Source of the DNA: Bryobacteraceae bacterium
GTDB lineage: Bacteria > Acidobacteriota > Terriglobia > Bryobacterales > Bryobacteraceae
Direction: 5' to 3'
Length of the DNA: 7,136 nucleotides
NCBI GenBank assembly: GCA_030039005.1
Contig: JASHQT010000419.1
Location: forward strand, 1-7,136
The notes under the pieces are model-generated. The model searched no databases, was not told where the DNA came from, and saw only the letters and a list, made by a program, of their open reading frames with translations. Both the position numbers and the translations under genes were made by a program. This document shows, in pieces, positions 1-6,376 of this stretch (positions are counted from its first letter, which is position 1; each line of letters begins with the position of its first letter).

Positions 1-206
1 TGCAACTGCGCTGGTCCGATATTGGCGTGTTTCCGACGTCCGGCGGATTGCCCATCGTGGTCGACGATCAGATGATCGGCGCCATTGGCGTGGGCGGCTC
101 GAACCAGGATGAAGAATGCGCTTACGCCGCGCTCACCAGTGTCGTGGGGCCGCAGCCGCCGCTCGCGCCGAAGCTTCCTCCGCCGCCGCCGCAAGCCCGG
201 CCATGA
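1..206 (+). CDS. GlcG/HbpS-family heme-binding protein, C-terminal end (5' truncated by window)
   Basis: The reading frame starting at base 3 is open from the window edge to TGA at 204-206 and gives 67 residues. The visible part contains the typical C-terminal half of GlcG/HbpS-like domains (Pfam Haem_degrading type): a GGLPI turn, then IGAIGVGG followed by an acidic D-x-E-x-A segment and a terminal helix (AYAALTSV). Members of this family bind heme or sit next to oxidoreductase and glycolate genes; their biochemical role is often unproven. After the domain comes a proline-rich tail (PPLAPKLPPPPPQARP), which looks like a low-complexity extension and not part of the fold. The gene converges on the molybdenum hydroxylase gene, with only three bases between the two stop codons. 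The start, any signal peptide and the N-terminal half lie outside the window. Confidence 0.8.
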   Translation, partial: QLRWSDIGVFPTSGGLPIVVDDQMIGAIGVGGSNQDEECAYAALTSVVGPQPPLAPKLPPPPPQARP

Positions 207-209
207 ATT

Positions 210-2939
210 CTAGGCGCGAGCGAGGACTGGCACTCGGCGCCGCGATTTGGGAACCGACGGCTGAGCGGCGGGCGCATCGTCCATGGGCAGAGAGAAGCGG
301 CGGATGCCGTCGTACGCATACAGAGCGCCCGCCACCGCACCCGCGGTCGGCACCAGCCCGATTTCGCCCGCGCCTTTCGCTCCATAGCCGCCCACTTCAT
401 CGGGCACTTCGATCAGAATGACATCGATTCTGGGCGTGTCTTTGGCTTTCAATATGCCGCAATCGCGCAGCAGCAGCGAATCGGGGATGGCGTTGGTGCT
501 GGGGAAATTTTCCGAGAGCGCGTAGCCCAGGCCCATGTGCACGCCGCCCTCCACCTGCCCCGCGCAGCCTTTGGGATTGATCGCGCGGCCGACGTCGTGC
601 GCGGCCACCACGCGCTCCAGCCGCCCCTCGTCGTCCAGGATCACCACTTGCGTCGCGTAGCTGAACGTCATGTGCGTGGTGGGATTGGTGAGCGCCTCGG
701 GAGTGCCGGGCCTGGTGGTGAAGTTGCAAACGTAGTCGCCCGTGTATTCGCGGCCGGCCAGTTGCTCGAGCGTGGAAGTTTTCAAATCCTCGGCCAGTTG
801 CATCGCCGCCCGCTGCGTGGCCGCGCAACTCAGCGTCGTCGCGCGCGAGGCCCACGTCTCGCCGCACTTCGCGCCCAAGGCTTTGTCCCAGCGCACCTCG
901 ATGATCTCCGGTGAGAGCCCCGTCTCTTCACACACCGCCTGGCGAATCGTCGTGAAAAGCCCTTGCCCCATCTCCGTGTAGCCGGTCAGGACCTCCAAGC
1001 GTCCGCCCGCGAGCACGCGGATCATCGCGTGGCCGCTGTCGATGGTGCCGTTTCCGATCCCCGTGCTCTTGATCCCGCAGCCGATGCCGGCATATTTCGC
1101 GCCCTTATAAATTTCCTTCACCGCTTCCAGGCTGCGCCGCAGCCCCAGCACGCTCTCGCGCATCACTTGTCCGGTGGCAAAAGCATCGCCGGGATTCAAA
1201 ATGTTGCGCTCGCGAATGTCGTAGCCATCCACGCCCACCCGTTCGGCCAGGATGTCCATGATGCCTTCCATGGCGAAGTGCGCCTGATTGGTGCCGAACC
1301 CGCGCATCGCCCCGCTGGTGGGGTTGTTGGTGAACACGGGCTTGGCTTCCGCATCCACGTTCGGCACGCGATACGGCCCGCAGGAGTGGCAGGCCGCGCG
1401 CAGCAAGCATTTCGCGCTGGTGCCCGCATAGCCGCCCACGTCGCCGACGATGCGCACGCGCACCGCGAGCAAGCGGCCCTCCTCATCGGCGCCCACCGTA
1501 TAGCGGAAGGTCATGGGATGGCGCTTGGGATGAAGCTGCGTGGACTGCTGGCGCGTCAGTACGGTCTTCACCGGACGTCCCAACCGATACGCCGCCAGCG
1601 CGGTCTGCACTTGAATCGACAGCTCTTCCTTGGCGCCGAACGCGCCGCCACTCGCCGCCAGCGCGATCTCGATATCCTCGGCCGGAAGATTCAACGTGCG
1701 GGCGATCTGCGCCTGATCGAACGTCGAGCCCTGGCTCTGCGAAAAGACCTTCAGGCCGTTCCCCTGCGGGATCGCCAGGCATGCTTCGGGCTCCAGAAAC
1801 GCCGGTTCCACGGGCTGCGTGCGGAAGGTCGCTTCAATCACGTGCGTGGCTTCCGCCAGCGCCGCGTCCACGTCGCCGCGCGAAAACGCGGTCGTGTCGA
1901 GCAGGTTCGGCCGAACATCGAGATTGCCGGGCGGATGGACCTGCGGCGAATCCGGCTCCAGCGCGGCCAACGGATCGGTCACCGGCTCGTACACTTCGTA
2001 ATCCACGCGAATCTTCAGCGCGGCCTGGCGCGCGTGGAAGGCCGTATCGGCGACCGCCAGCGCCAGAATATCTCCCACGCAGCAGGTGGTCTCGCCAACG
2101 GCGACGAAGATCGGCAGGTCGGGAATCGCCAGACCCGTGCCGCGCTGGCCCGGAACATCCGCCGCCGTGAAGATACGTTCCACGCCCGGCATGGCTTGCG
2201 CCGCCGACATGTCGATTGCCAATACTTTCGCGCGCGGATGCGGACTCATCACGGGTACGGCGTGCAGCATGCCCGCGACGCGTAGATCATCGACAAACGG
2301 CTTTTCGCCTAGCGCCTGCTCCAGTCCTAAATAACGTGACGGCGACGATCCGATGCCGTTTCCGCGCCGGCTGCCATTTTGCACCGCGGAACTGCGCTGC
2401 AATCCATACTCTTCGCCAAAGTAGAAATGGCGGCGAGGCTCGGGGCTCGGAAGCTGCTTGTGATCCGTCTTATCATCACCCCAGGCCTCCGCGGCGGTTT
2501 GAATCGCATCGATAATGCGCGCATAACCGGTGCAGCGGCACAGGTGACCATCCAAGGCTTTGGCGATGGATTCGCGGTCGCACGCGTGCCCGTGCCGCAA
2601 TAATCCCGCGGCGCGAACTACGATTCCCGGAATGCAAAACCCGCACTGCACCCCGCCTTCAAGCAGGAACGCGTCACCCAGGATGCGGCGCAGATCCGCC
2701 GGCACGCCTTCCAGCGTCACCACGTCGTGGTCCTGCAAGTGTTCGGGCTTGCGCAGACAAGCCAGCACCGGCTGTCCGTCCACCAGCACCGCGCAGCAGC
2801 CGCAGGCGCCCTCCGGCGCGCAGCCATTCTTGGGCGAAACCACGCCGCACTCCTCACGCAGAACGTCGAGGAAGTTCATCCCGGTTTCATACGACGCCCT
2901 GGCCGGATTTCCGTTTAATGTGAAGTTGATTTCCGGCAT
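210..2939 (-). CDS. Xanthine dehydrogenase-family molybdenum hydroxylase, fused [2Fe-2S] and Mo-binding subunits, no FAD domain
   Basis: This 909-residue protein should hydroxylate a heterocycle or aldehyde at a molybdopterin centre and pass electrons through two [2Fe-2S] clusters. Residues 1-80 are a plant-type ferredoxin domain with C40, C46, C49 and C61. Residues 85-150 are the [2Fe-2S]-binding helical domain (C99, C102, C134, C136, in QCGFC and CRCTGY). A variable linker runs to about 205. Then come the hammerhead domain (about 208-320) and the two molybdopterin-binding domains (about 345-580 and 605-875), with GGAFGAK (431-437), AMRGFG (544-549), MGQG (657-660) and GAGE with the catalytic Glu at 859. 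The domain order and length match Desulfovibrio gigas aldehyde oxidoreductase (907 residues) and the fused Fe-S/Mo proteins of the YgfN/selenium-dependent XDH type. No signal peptide or Tat motif is seen, so it is likely cytoplasmic. The start at MPEINF fits the family N-terminus, although no good Shine-Dalgarno precedes it. It lies 67 bases after an MFS permease gene. No FAD subunit or XdhC-like maturation gene is in the window. The family is certain; the substrate is not. Confidence 0.93.
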   Translation of the reverse strand: MPEINFTLNGNPARASYETGMNFLDVLREECGVVSPKNGCAPEGACGCCAVLVDGQPVLACLRKPEHLQDHDVVTLEGVPADLRRILGDAFLLEGGVQCGFCIPGIVVRAAGLLRHGHACDRESIAKALDGHLCRCTGYARIIDAIQTAAEAWGDDKTDHKQLPSPEPRRHFYFGEEYGLQRSSAVQNGSRRGNGIGSSPSRYLGLEQALGEKPFVDDLRVAGMLHAVPVMSPHPRAKVLAIDMSAAQAMPGVERIFTAADVPGQRGTGLAIPDLPIFVAVGETTCCVGDILALAVADTAFHARQAALKIRVDYEVYEPVTDPLAALEPDSPQVHPPGNLDVRPNLLDTTAFSRGDVDAALAEATHVIEATFRTQPVEPAFLEPEACLAIPQGNGLKVFSQSQGSTFDQAQIARTLNLPAEDIEIALAASGGAFGAKEELSIQVQTALAAYRLGRPVKTVLTRQQSTQLHPKRHPMTFRYTVGADEEGRLLAVRVRIVGDVGGYAGTSAKCLLRAACHSCGPYRVPNVDAEAKPVFTNNPTSGAMRGFGTNQAHFAMEGIMDILAERVGVDGYDIRERNILNPGDAFATGQVMRESVLGLRRSLEAVKEIYKGAKYAGIGCGIKSTGIGNGTIDSGHAMIRVLAGGRLEVLTGYTEMGQGLFTTIRQAVCEETGLSPEIIEVRWDKALGAKCGETWASRATTLSCAATQRAAMQLAEDLKTSTLEQLAGREYTGDYVCNFTTRPGTPEALTNPTTHMTFSYATQVVILDDEGRLERVVAAHDVGRAINPKGCAGQVEGGVHMGLGYALSENFPSTNAIPDSLLLRDCGILKAKDTPRIDVILIEVPDEVGGYGAKGAGEIGLVPTAGAVAGALYAYDGIRRFSLPMDDAPAAQPSVPKSRRRVPVLARA

Positions 2940-2947
2940 AATCGCGG

Positions 2948-2959
2948 CCCCGCGCGGGG
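2948..2959. repeat. 12-base perfect palindrome just before the hydroxylase start
   Basis: CCCCGCGCGGGG is self-complementary and ends nine bases upstream of the hydroxylase ATG, inside the 67-base gap after the permease gene. In RNA it could form a very short GC hairpin covering the region where a ribosome binding site should be. It has no U-tract, so it is a poor terminator. In GC-rich DNA such palindromes also occur by chance. Confidence 0.4.
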
Positions 2960-3006
2960 GCTGGGCCCGTTTATCTCAGGCTAACAAAACGCGCATGCCG
3001 ATCGCT

Positions 3007-4311
3007 TCACGCCGGCAAACTCTTCCCGCGCGTCTCGGCCCCGAAGGGCAGCAGCAGCAGACCCACCACGAACGCAAGCGAGGTGAGCGCCACCGGCGTC
3101 CCCAATGTCCCATAATGCCGGATCAGCGCGCCCACGATGTAAGTCAATCCCGCGCCCGCGAAGCGCCCGACGTTCGTTGTAAAGGCGAACGCGCTCACGC
3201 GGCAATCGGTGGCGTATTGCTCCGGAAGCCAAAACGAATAGACCACGAAGTTGGCCCCGCCCAATCCCAGAAAGAACGTACACACCAGGAACAGCGCGAT
3301 GGCGTTGCCGGACAGATAGAAGGCGTAGCCGAAGGCCAGCCACAGGAAAATCAGCATCAAGGTAAAGAAAATGCCCAGCACCAGCCTGCGGTCCAGTCTT
3401 TTCGCGAGCCATGGCGTGATGACGGCGCCGATCACCGTGCCGATGCCCAGTAGCGCAGTCGAGTAGGACGCCAGCCGCGCGCCCGTCAACGCGGATTGCC
3501 CCGCGCGCTCCGATAAATACGTGATGGCCGACGGCACGTACACCGAGCCGGCCCATAAGCCGACGATCGACGCCACCAGGTACAGCGAGTTGAGAATGGT
3601 CCGGCGGCGATATTGCGGCGTGAACAGTTTCAAAAAGGCATGATGCATCGCCAGCACGCTGCCTTCTTCGCGGCGGTTCTTCCAGCGGGCCGGCTCGTGC
3701 AGCCGATTGTAGAAGAACGCCACCAGGATGGCCGGCGCGCCGCCCACCACGAACATCCAGCGCCAGCCGTACTGGCTGCCGATGAAGTAATTGGCGATGG
3801 CGGCGATCACGAATCCGATGTAATAGCCGGTGTGCATCAAGCACACGCCCCAGGTGCGGCGCTGCTCCGGCCACTCTTCCGATACCAGCGACGCGCCGAT
3901 GGACCATTCTCCGCCGATGCCCACGCCGGCGAGAAATCGCACCAGCGCCAGCGTCCAGACGTTCTTGCACAGCGCCGCGAGCAGCGTGAACAGCGAGAAC
4001 CAGAGAATGGAAAACATCAGCGTGCGCGCGCGGCCGAAGCGGTCCGCCACCGGTCCCCACACCAGCGCGACGCCCCAGCCGATCATGAACAGCGCGAACA
4101 GCAACCCGCTGTAGTAGCCTACGTTGGCCGTGGTGGCGGCAATGCCCGAGTTCGGCAACACGTCGCGCAGCGCCGGAACCAGGACCAGCGAGAAGATAAA
4201 CGAGTCCATGCCGTCCATGGTCCATCCGCCCCACGAAGCCCAGAAGGCTCGCTTCTGCGACGAGGTAAGAGGGAGCCGTGCGGCCTGGGGTGCTACGGCC
4301 GGTTCGCTCAT
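3007..4311 (-). CDS. MFS transporter, carboxylate/aromatic-acid:H+ symporter type
   Basis: This 434-residue inner-membrane protein has the 12-helix MFS layout: a short cytoplasmic N-terminus, a hydrophilic loop at about 205-240 between the two halves, and a C-terminal cytoplasmic tail. Helix 1 carries D33 and D36 (GGWTMDGMDSF), as in sialate/carboxylate and aromatic-acid symporters. Motif A follows helix 2 (GPVADRFGRART, 86-97). Helix 4 is followed by GVGIGGEWSIGASLVSEEWP (129-148), a signature of the SHS-type permeases. The tail ETRGKSLP (426-433) resembles the sugar-porter end motif. Proton symport of an organic acid is therefore the best guess. The ATG at 4311 gives the normal family N-terminus; no clear Shine-Dalgarno is visible. 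It precedes the molybdenum hydroxylase gene by 67 bases on the same strand, which suggests that it imports that enzyme's substrate. The substrate cannot be read from the sequence. Confidence 0.9.
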   Translation of the reverse strand: MSEPAVAPQAARLPLTSSQKRAFWASWGGWTMDGMDSFIFSLVLVPALRDVLPNSGIAATTANVGYYSGLLFALFMIGWGVALVWGPVADRFGRARTLMFSILWFSLFTLLAALCKNVWTLALVRFLAGVGIGGEWSIGASLVSEEWPEQRRTWGVCLMHTGYYIGFVIAAIANYFIGSQYGWRWMFVVGGAPAILVAFFYNRLHEPARWKNRREEGSVLAMHHAFLKLFTPQYRRRTILNSLYLVASIVGLWAGSVYVPSAITYLSERAGQSALTGARLASYSTALLGIGTVIGAVITPWLAKRLDRRLVLGIFFTLMLIFLWLAFGYAFYLSGNAIALFLVCTFFLGLGGANFVVYSFWLPEQYATDCRVSAFAFTTNVGRFAGAGLTYIVGALIRHYGTLGTPVALTSLAFVVGLLLLPFGAETRGKSLPA

Positions 4312-4335
4312 AACAGTGCGCTCATGTTGCTAAGG

Positions 4336-4364
4336 ATTACATCATCGGGCGGGGCGGATTGCAA
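4336..4364 (-). promoter_or_regulatory. Candidate sigma-70 promoter for the permease-hydroxylase operon
   Basis: Read on the minus strand, TTGCAA (4364-4359) is followed after exactly 17 bases by TGTAAT (4341-4336), which matches the consensus -10 at five of six bases. The -35 matches at four of six. Transcription would start near 4329, leaving a leader of about 18 bases before the permease ATG. One arm of an 8-base inverted repeat (4361-4368) overlaps the -35 box, so a repressor or activator site is plausible. This is based on consensus matching only. Confidence 0.45.
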
Positions 4365-4416
4365 GACGACGAAATTTGTCCGTGGGTTAGTTCCACGTTC
4401 GCTTCCGGCGTCTTGC
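4361..4416. repeat. Spaced inverted repeat GCAAGACG...CGTCTTGC in the divergent intergenic region
   Basis: GCAAGACG at 4361-4368 and its exact reverse complement CGTCTTGC at 4409-4416 are separated by 40 bases. Flanking bases extend the match imperfectly. The left arm overlaps the candidate -35 box of the minus-strand operon. The arms could be half-sites or paired sites for a regulator of the divergent genes. An 8-base match in a region of this size is not very unlikely by chance. Confidence 0.35.
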
Positions 4417-4485
4417 GAACCATTTGCGCTCGTTTCCCCGCGCGTGGAAAGTTCTCCCGGAGGTCCTCGCTGCTACACTAACCCA
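4383..4485. repeat. Spaced inverted repeat TGGGTTAGT...ACTAACCCA ending at the BT1-like MFS start
   Basis: TGGGTTAGT at 4383-4391 and its exact reverse complement ACTAACCCA at 4477-4485 are 85 bases apart. The right arm touches the ATG of the plus-strand MFS gene at 4486. The repeat interleaves with the GCAAGACG/CGTCTTGC pair instead of nesting in it. The left arm also overlaps a small hairpin, CGTGG-gttagtt-CCACG (4381-4397). A regulatory role is possible but unproven. Confidence 0.35.
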
Positions 4486-5790
4486 ATGGCTTCGCCCACC
4501 TCATCGCAGCCGAGTTCGGTGCCATCGGAAGCCCGCCAAGCCTATCTCTACTTCGGCCCCCTCACGCTCCTGGTTTATCTCGTTCTGCCACACAGTTGGC
4601 TCCTCGACATCGTGACGTCCTACATGCTCAAGAACCACCTCCAGGCCAGCGCTACCCAGGTTTCACTCTTCCGCCTCTTCACGGCCCTCCCGGTTTACGT
4701 CTCGTTTCTCTTCGGGCTCGGCCGCGATATCTGGAATCCCTTCGGTCTGCGCGACCGCGGTTTTTTTCTGCTATTCGCGCCTCTGAGCGCCGCACTCTTT
4801 ATATGGATGGCGTTTTCCAGGCTTTCCTTGATCGGTCTGTTCACCGGTATGCTTCTCGTCATGCTGACGTTCCGTTTCGTCTCGGCCGCCTATCAGGGCC
4901 TGCTCGCGCTGGTCGGCCAGGAAAAGCTGATGTCGGGACGGCTGAGTGCGCTGTGGAACGTCCTTAGCTACGTCCCCTACTGCGTGGGTTCCTTTGCGTC
5001 CGGATACGCGACCGAGCACCTTCGGCCGCGCGAAACTTTTCTAATGATCGCCGCGCTGACCTTGCTGATTTCCCTGTTCGCCTTGTGGAAACCGGGCGCG
5101 GTGTTCAACGACGCCTATAACCAGCCCTTCGCCCAAGGCTCGAACCTTGGGAGCGACGTCAGACGGCTCGTGAAACATCGCGCCATCTACGCGCCGATCC
5201 TGATGATGCTCATGTTTCAGTTCTCGCCCGCATCGAACACGCCGCTTCAGTACTATCTGACCGATCGTCTGCACGCCTCCGATGCGGCTTACGCCAACTT
5301 CAACGGAATCTTTCTCGCCGCGCTCATTCCGGGTTTTCTCCTGTATGGATGGCTCTGCAGGAAAGCGTCGCTTCGCACGCTACTGTGGTGGGGATCGGCC
5401 ATCGCCGTGCCACAAATGGTTCCACTACTTTGGGTGCACTCGGCCCGCTCCGCGCTGATTGCGGCCGCCCCGATCGGACTGATGGGCGGGCTCATCGGCT
5501 GCGCAATTTACGACCTCGCCATGCGATCGTGCCCCGCCGGCATGCAGGGCACCCTGATGATGCTGGTCGACGGAGCCTTCGTCATCGCCATGCGCGCGGG
5601 AGATCTGCTCGGTTCAAGAATTTACACCAGCTTTCCCGTACGCGGTTTCCTCTACTGCGTGATTGCGACCACGGCCATGTACGCGCTGATTCTGCCGCTC
5701 ATCCTGCTCGTGCCCAAGGACCTCGCGGCCACCACGGATGGCGAGCCGAACCCCGCCATGGAAGCCGCCATTCTGATGGAGACCGCGTGA
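4486..5790 (+). CDS. MFS transporter, BT1 (folate-biopterin transporter)-like
   Basis: This 434-residue protein is rich in hydrophobic helices across its length (from about 21 to 408) and has a central hydrophilic loop at about 203-232. The motif-A region after the second helix is unusual: GRDIWNPFGLRDRGFFLLFAP (79-99) instead of the usual G-x-x-x-D-R-x-G-R-R. A later segment, DLAMRSCPAGMQGTLMMLVD (343-362), resembles the cPxGxxgTlfall motif of BT1 transporters, so it fits the BT1/folate-biopterin side of the superfamily better than sugar or drug porters. The substrate is unknown. The frame is open far upstream because it overlaps antisense to the neighbouring gene; I place the start at 4486 because the N-terminus then begins in a short polar stretch before helix 1 and does not overlap the divergent gene. 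GGAGG at 4459-4463 is 22 bases away, too far for a normal ribosome site. GTG at 4444 is an alternative start. Confidence 0.82.
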   Translation: MASPTSSQPSSVPSEARQAYLYFGPLTLLVYLVLPHSWLLDIVTSYMLKNHLQASATQVSLFRLFTALPVYVSFLFGLGRDIWNPFGLRDRGFFLLFAPLSAALFIWMAFSRLSLIGLFTGMLLVMLTFRFVSAAYQGLLALVGQEKLMSGRLSALWNVLSYVPYCVGSFASGYATEHLRPRETFLMIAALTLLISLFALWKPGAVFNDAYNQPFAQGSNLGSDVRRLVKHRAIYAPILMMLMFQFSPASNTPLQYYLTDRLHASDAAYANFNGIFLAALIPGFLLYGWLCRKASLRTLLWWGSAIAVPQMVPLLWVHSARSALIAAAPIGLMGGLIGCAIYDLAMRSCPAGMQGTLMMLVDGAFVIAMRAGDLLGSRIYTSFPVRGFLYCVIATTAMYALILPLILLVPKDLAATTDGEPNPAMEAAILMETA

Positions 5791-5833
5791 ATTGTTTCGG
5801 TAGCTCCGGGCTCCGACGAGTGTCTCCGTTGTG

Positions 5834-5867
5834 GCGTGGCATCTCCGTCACCGGAAGGCGCCCACGC
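5834..5867 (+). terminator. Weak two-part hairpin downstream of the BT1-like MFS gene
   Basis: GCGTGG (5834-5839) pairs with CCACGC (5862-5867), and inside it TCCG (5844-5847) pairs with CGGA (5852-5855) around a four-base loop. It begins 44 bases after the MFS stop codon and precedes the next promoter. No T-run follows, so a normal intrinsic terminator is not shown. It could be an mRNA 3'-end structure or chance pairing. Confidence 0.22.
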
Positions 5868-5912
5868 GAGTCAGCCGGCAAGGAGCACTCAGGAAGCGCG
5901 CTCGGCGGGCGA

Positions 5913-5942
5913 TTGACACTTCTCAAATGCCAGTGATATATT
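5913..5942 (+). promoter_or_regulatory. Strong sigma-70 promoter with extended -10 for the exported-protein pair
   Basis: A perfect -35 hexamer TTGACA (5913-5918) is followed after 18 bases by TATATT (5937-5942), which matches the consensus at five of six positions. TG at 5934-5935 forms an extended -10 element (TGaTATATT). Predicted transcription starts near 5949, giving a leader of about 47 bases before the ATG at 5996. This is the best promoter match in the window and indicates that the two following genes form their own transcription unit, separate from the MFS gene upstream. Confidence 0.72.
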
Positions 5943-5995
5943 CGGCCCGACGCGTTGTCGACGGCGGCCTTTGAACGCGGGAAAGCGGGACTGAG

Positions 5996-6376
5996 ATGAG
6001 AAAGCGCAGCATTTCGTTGGCTGGCCTGGCCGGCTTTTTGTTGGTGTCGATTTCGCTTTGGGCACATCACGGGCAGGCCGGGTACGACACCTCGGCGATG
6101 GTGACCGTGGACGGCGCCGTCACCGGTTTTAAATTCGTCAATCCGCACTCCATCGTTGATCTGGATGTCAAGGACGACAAGGGCGAAGTGCAAGCCTGGC
6201 AGGGCGAACTCACCAGTCCCAATCACCTGATTCGCGCCGGCTGGACCGCGACGACGCTGAAGGCGGGCGACCAGGTGAAGATGAGCGGCTTTCGCGCCAA
6301 AAGCGGCGCCAATTCCATGTGGATCACCAAGATCTCGGTCAACGGCGACGAACTGAAAATGGCCGCGGGGAACTAA
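5996..6376 (+). CDS. DUF6152 family exported protein
   Basis: This 126-residue protein begins with a clear Sec signal peptide: basic MRKR, then a hydrophobic core to about residue 21 and a likely signal peptidase I site after LWA (A23). The mature chain of about 103 residues would start with His-His (H24, H25). Family features I recognise are the N-terminal AHH, VTGFKFVNPHS with N49-P50-H51, the SPNHLIRAGW segment (74-83) and GDQVKMSGFRAKSG (91-104). The composition suggests a small beta-rich, OB-like domain, which is inference. It should act in the periplasm or on the cell surface. Function in the family is unknown. It is the first gene behind a strong promoter, and its TAA directly abuts the ATG of the next gene. 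The ribosome site is weak: only GGGA, six bases before the start. Confidence 0.88.
   Translation: MRKRSISLAGLAGFLLVSISLWAHHGQAGYDTSAMVTVDGAVTGFKFVNPHSIVDLDVKDDKGEVQAWQGELTSPNHLIRAGWTATTLKAGDQVKMSGFRAKSGANSMWITKISVNGDELKMAAGN

Noticed and set aside
963..2285. A 440-codon plus-strand open frame opposite the molybdenum hydroxylase
   Set aside because: Its translation is Arg/His/Ala-rich with no recognisable motif, and it lies wholly antisense to a gene with complete domain signatures. GC-rich codon bias opens such frames.
2948..2959. GC palindrome as an intrinsic terminator between permease and hydroxylase
   Set aside because: No loop of usable size and no U-tract; the spacing and strand favour read-through into the hydroxylase gene.
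2560..3453. A plus-strand frame spanning the hydroxylase start and the permease end
   Set aside because: Gln/Arg/His-rich translation, antisense to two supported genes, and no domain or start context.
2981..4234. A 417-codon minus-strand frame overlapping the permease in another phase
   Set aside because: It is Arg/Gly/His-rich and lacks membrane helices; the permease frame has clear MFS motifs.
3613..4485. Long upstream extension of the BT1-like MFS frame, which would give a 725-residue protein
   Set aside because: The extension is antisense to the divergent permease, is Gln/Arg/His-rich without domains, and the family N-terminus fits the ATG at 4486.
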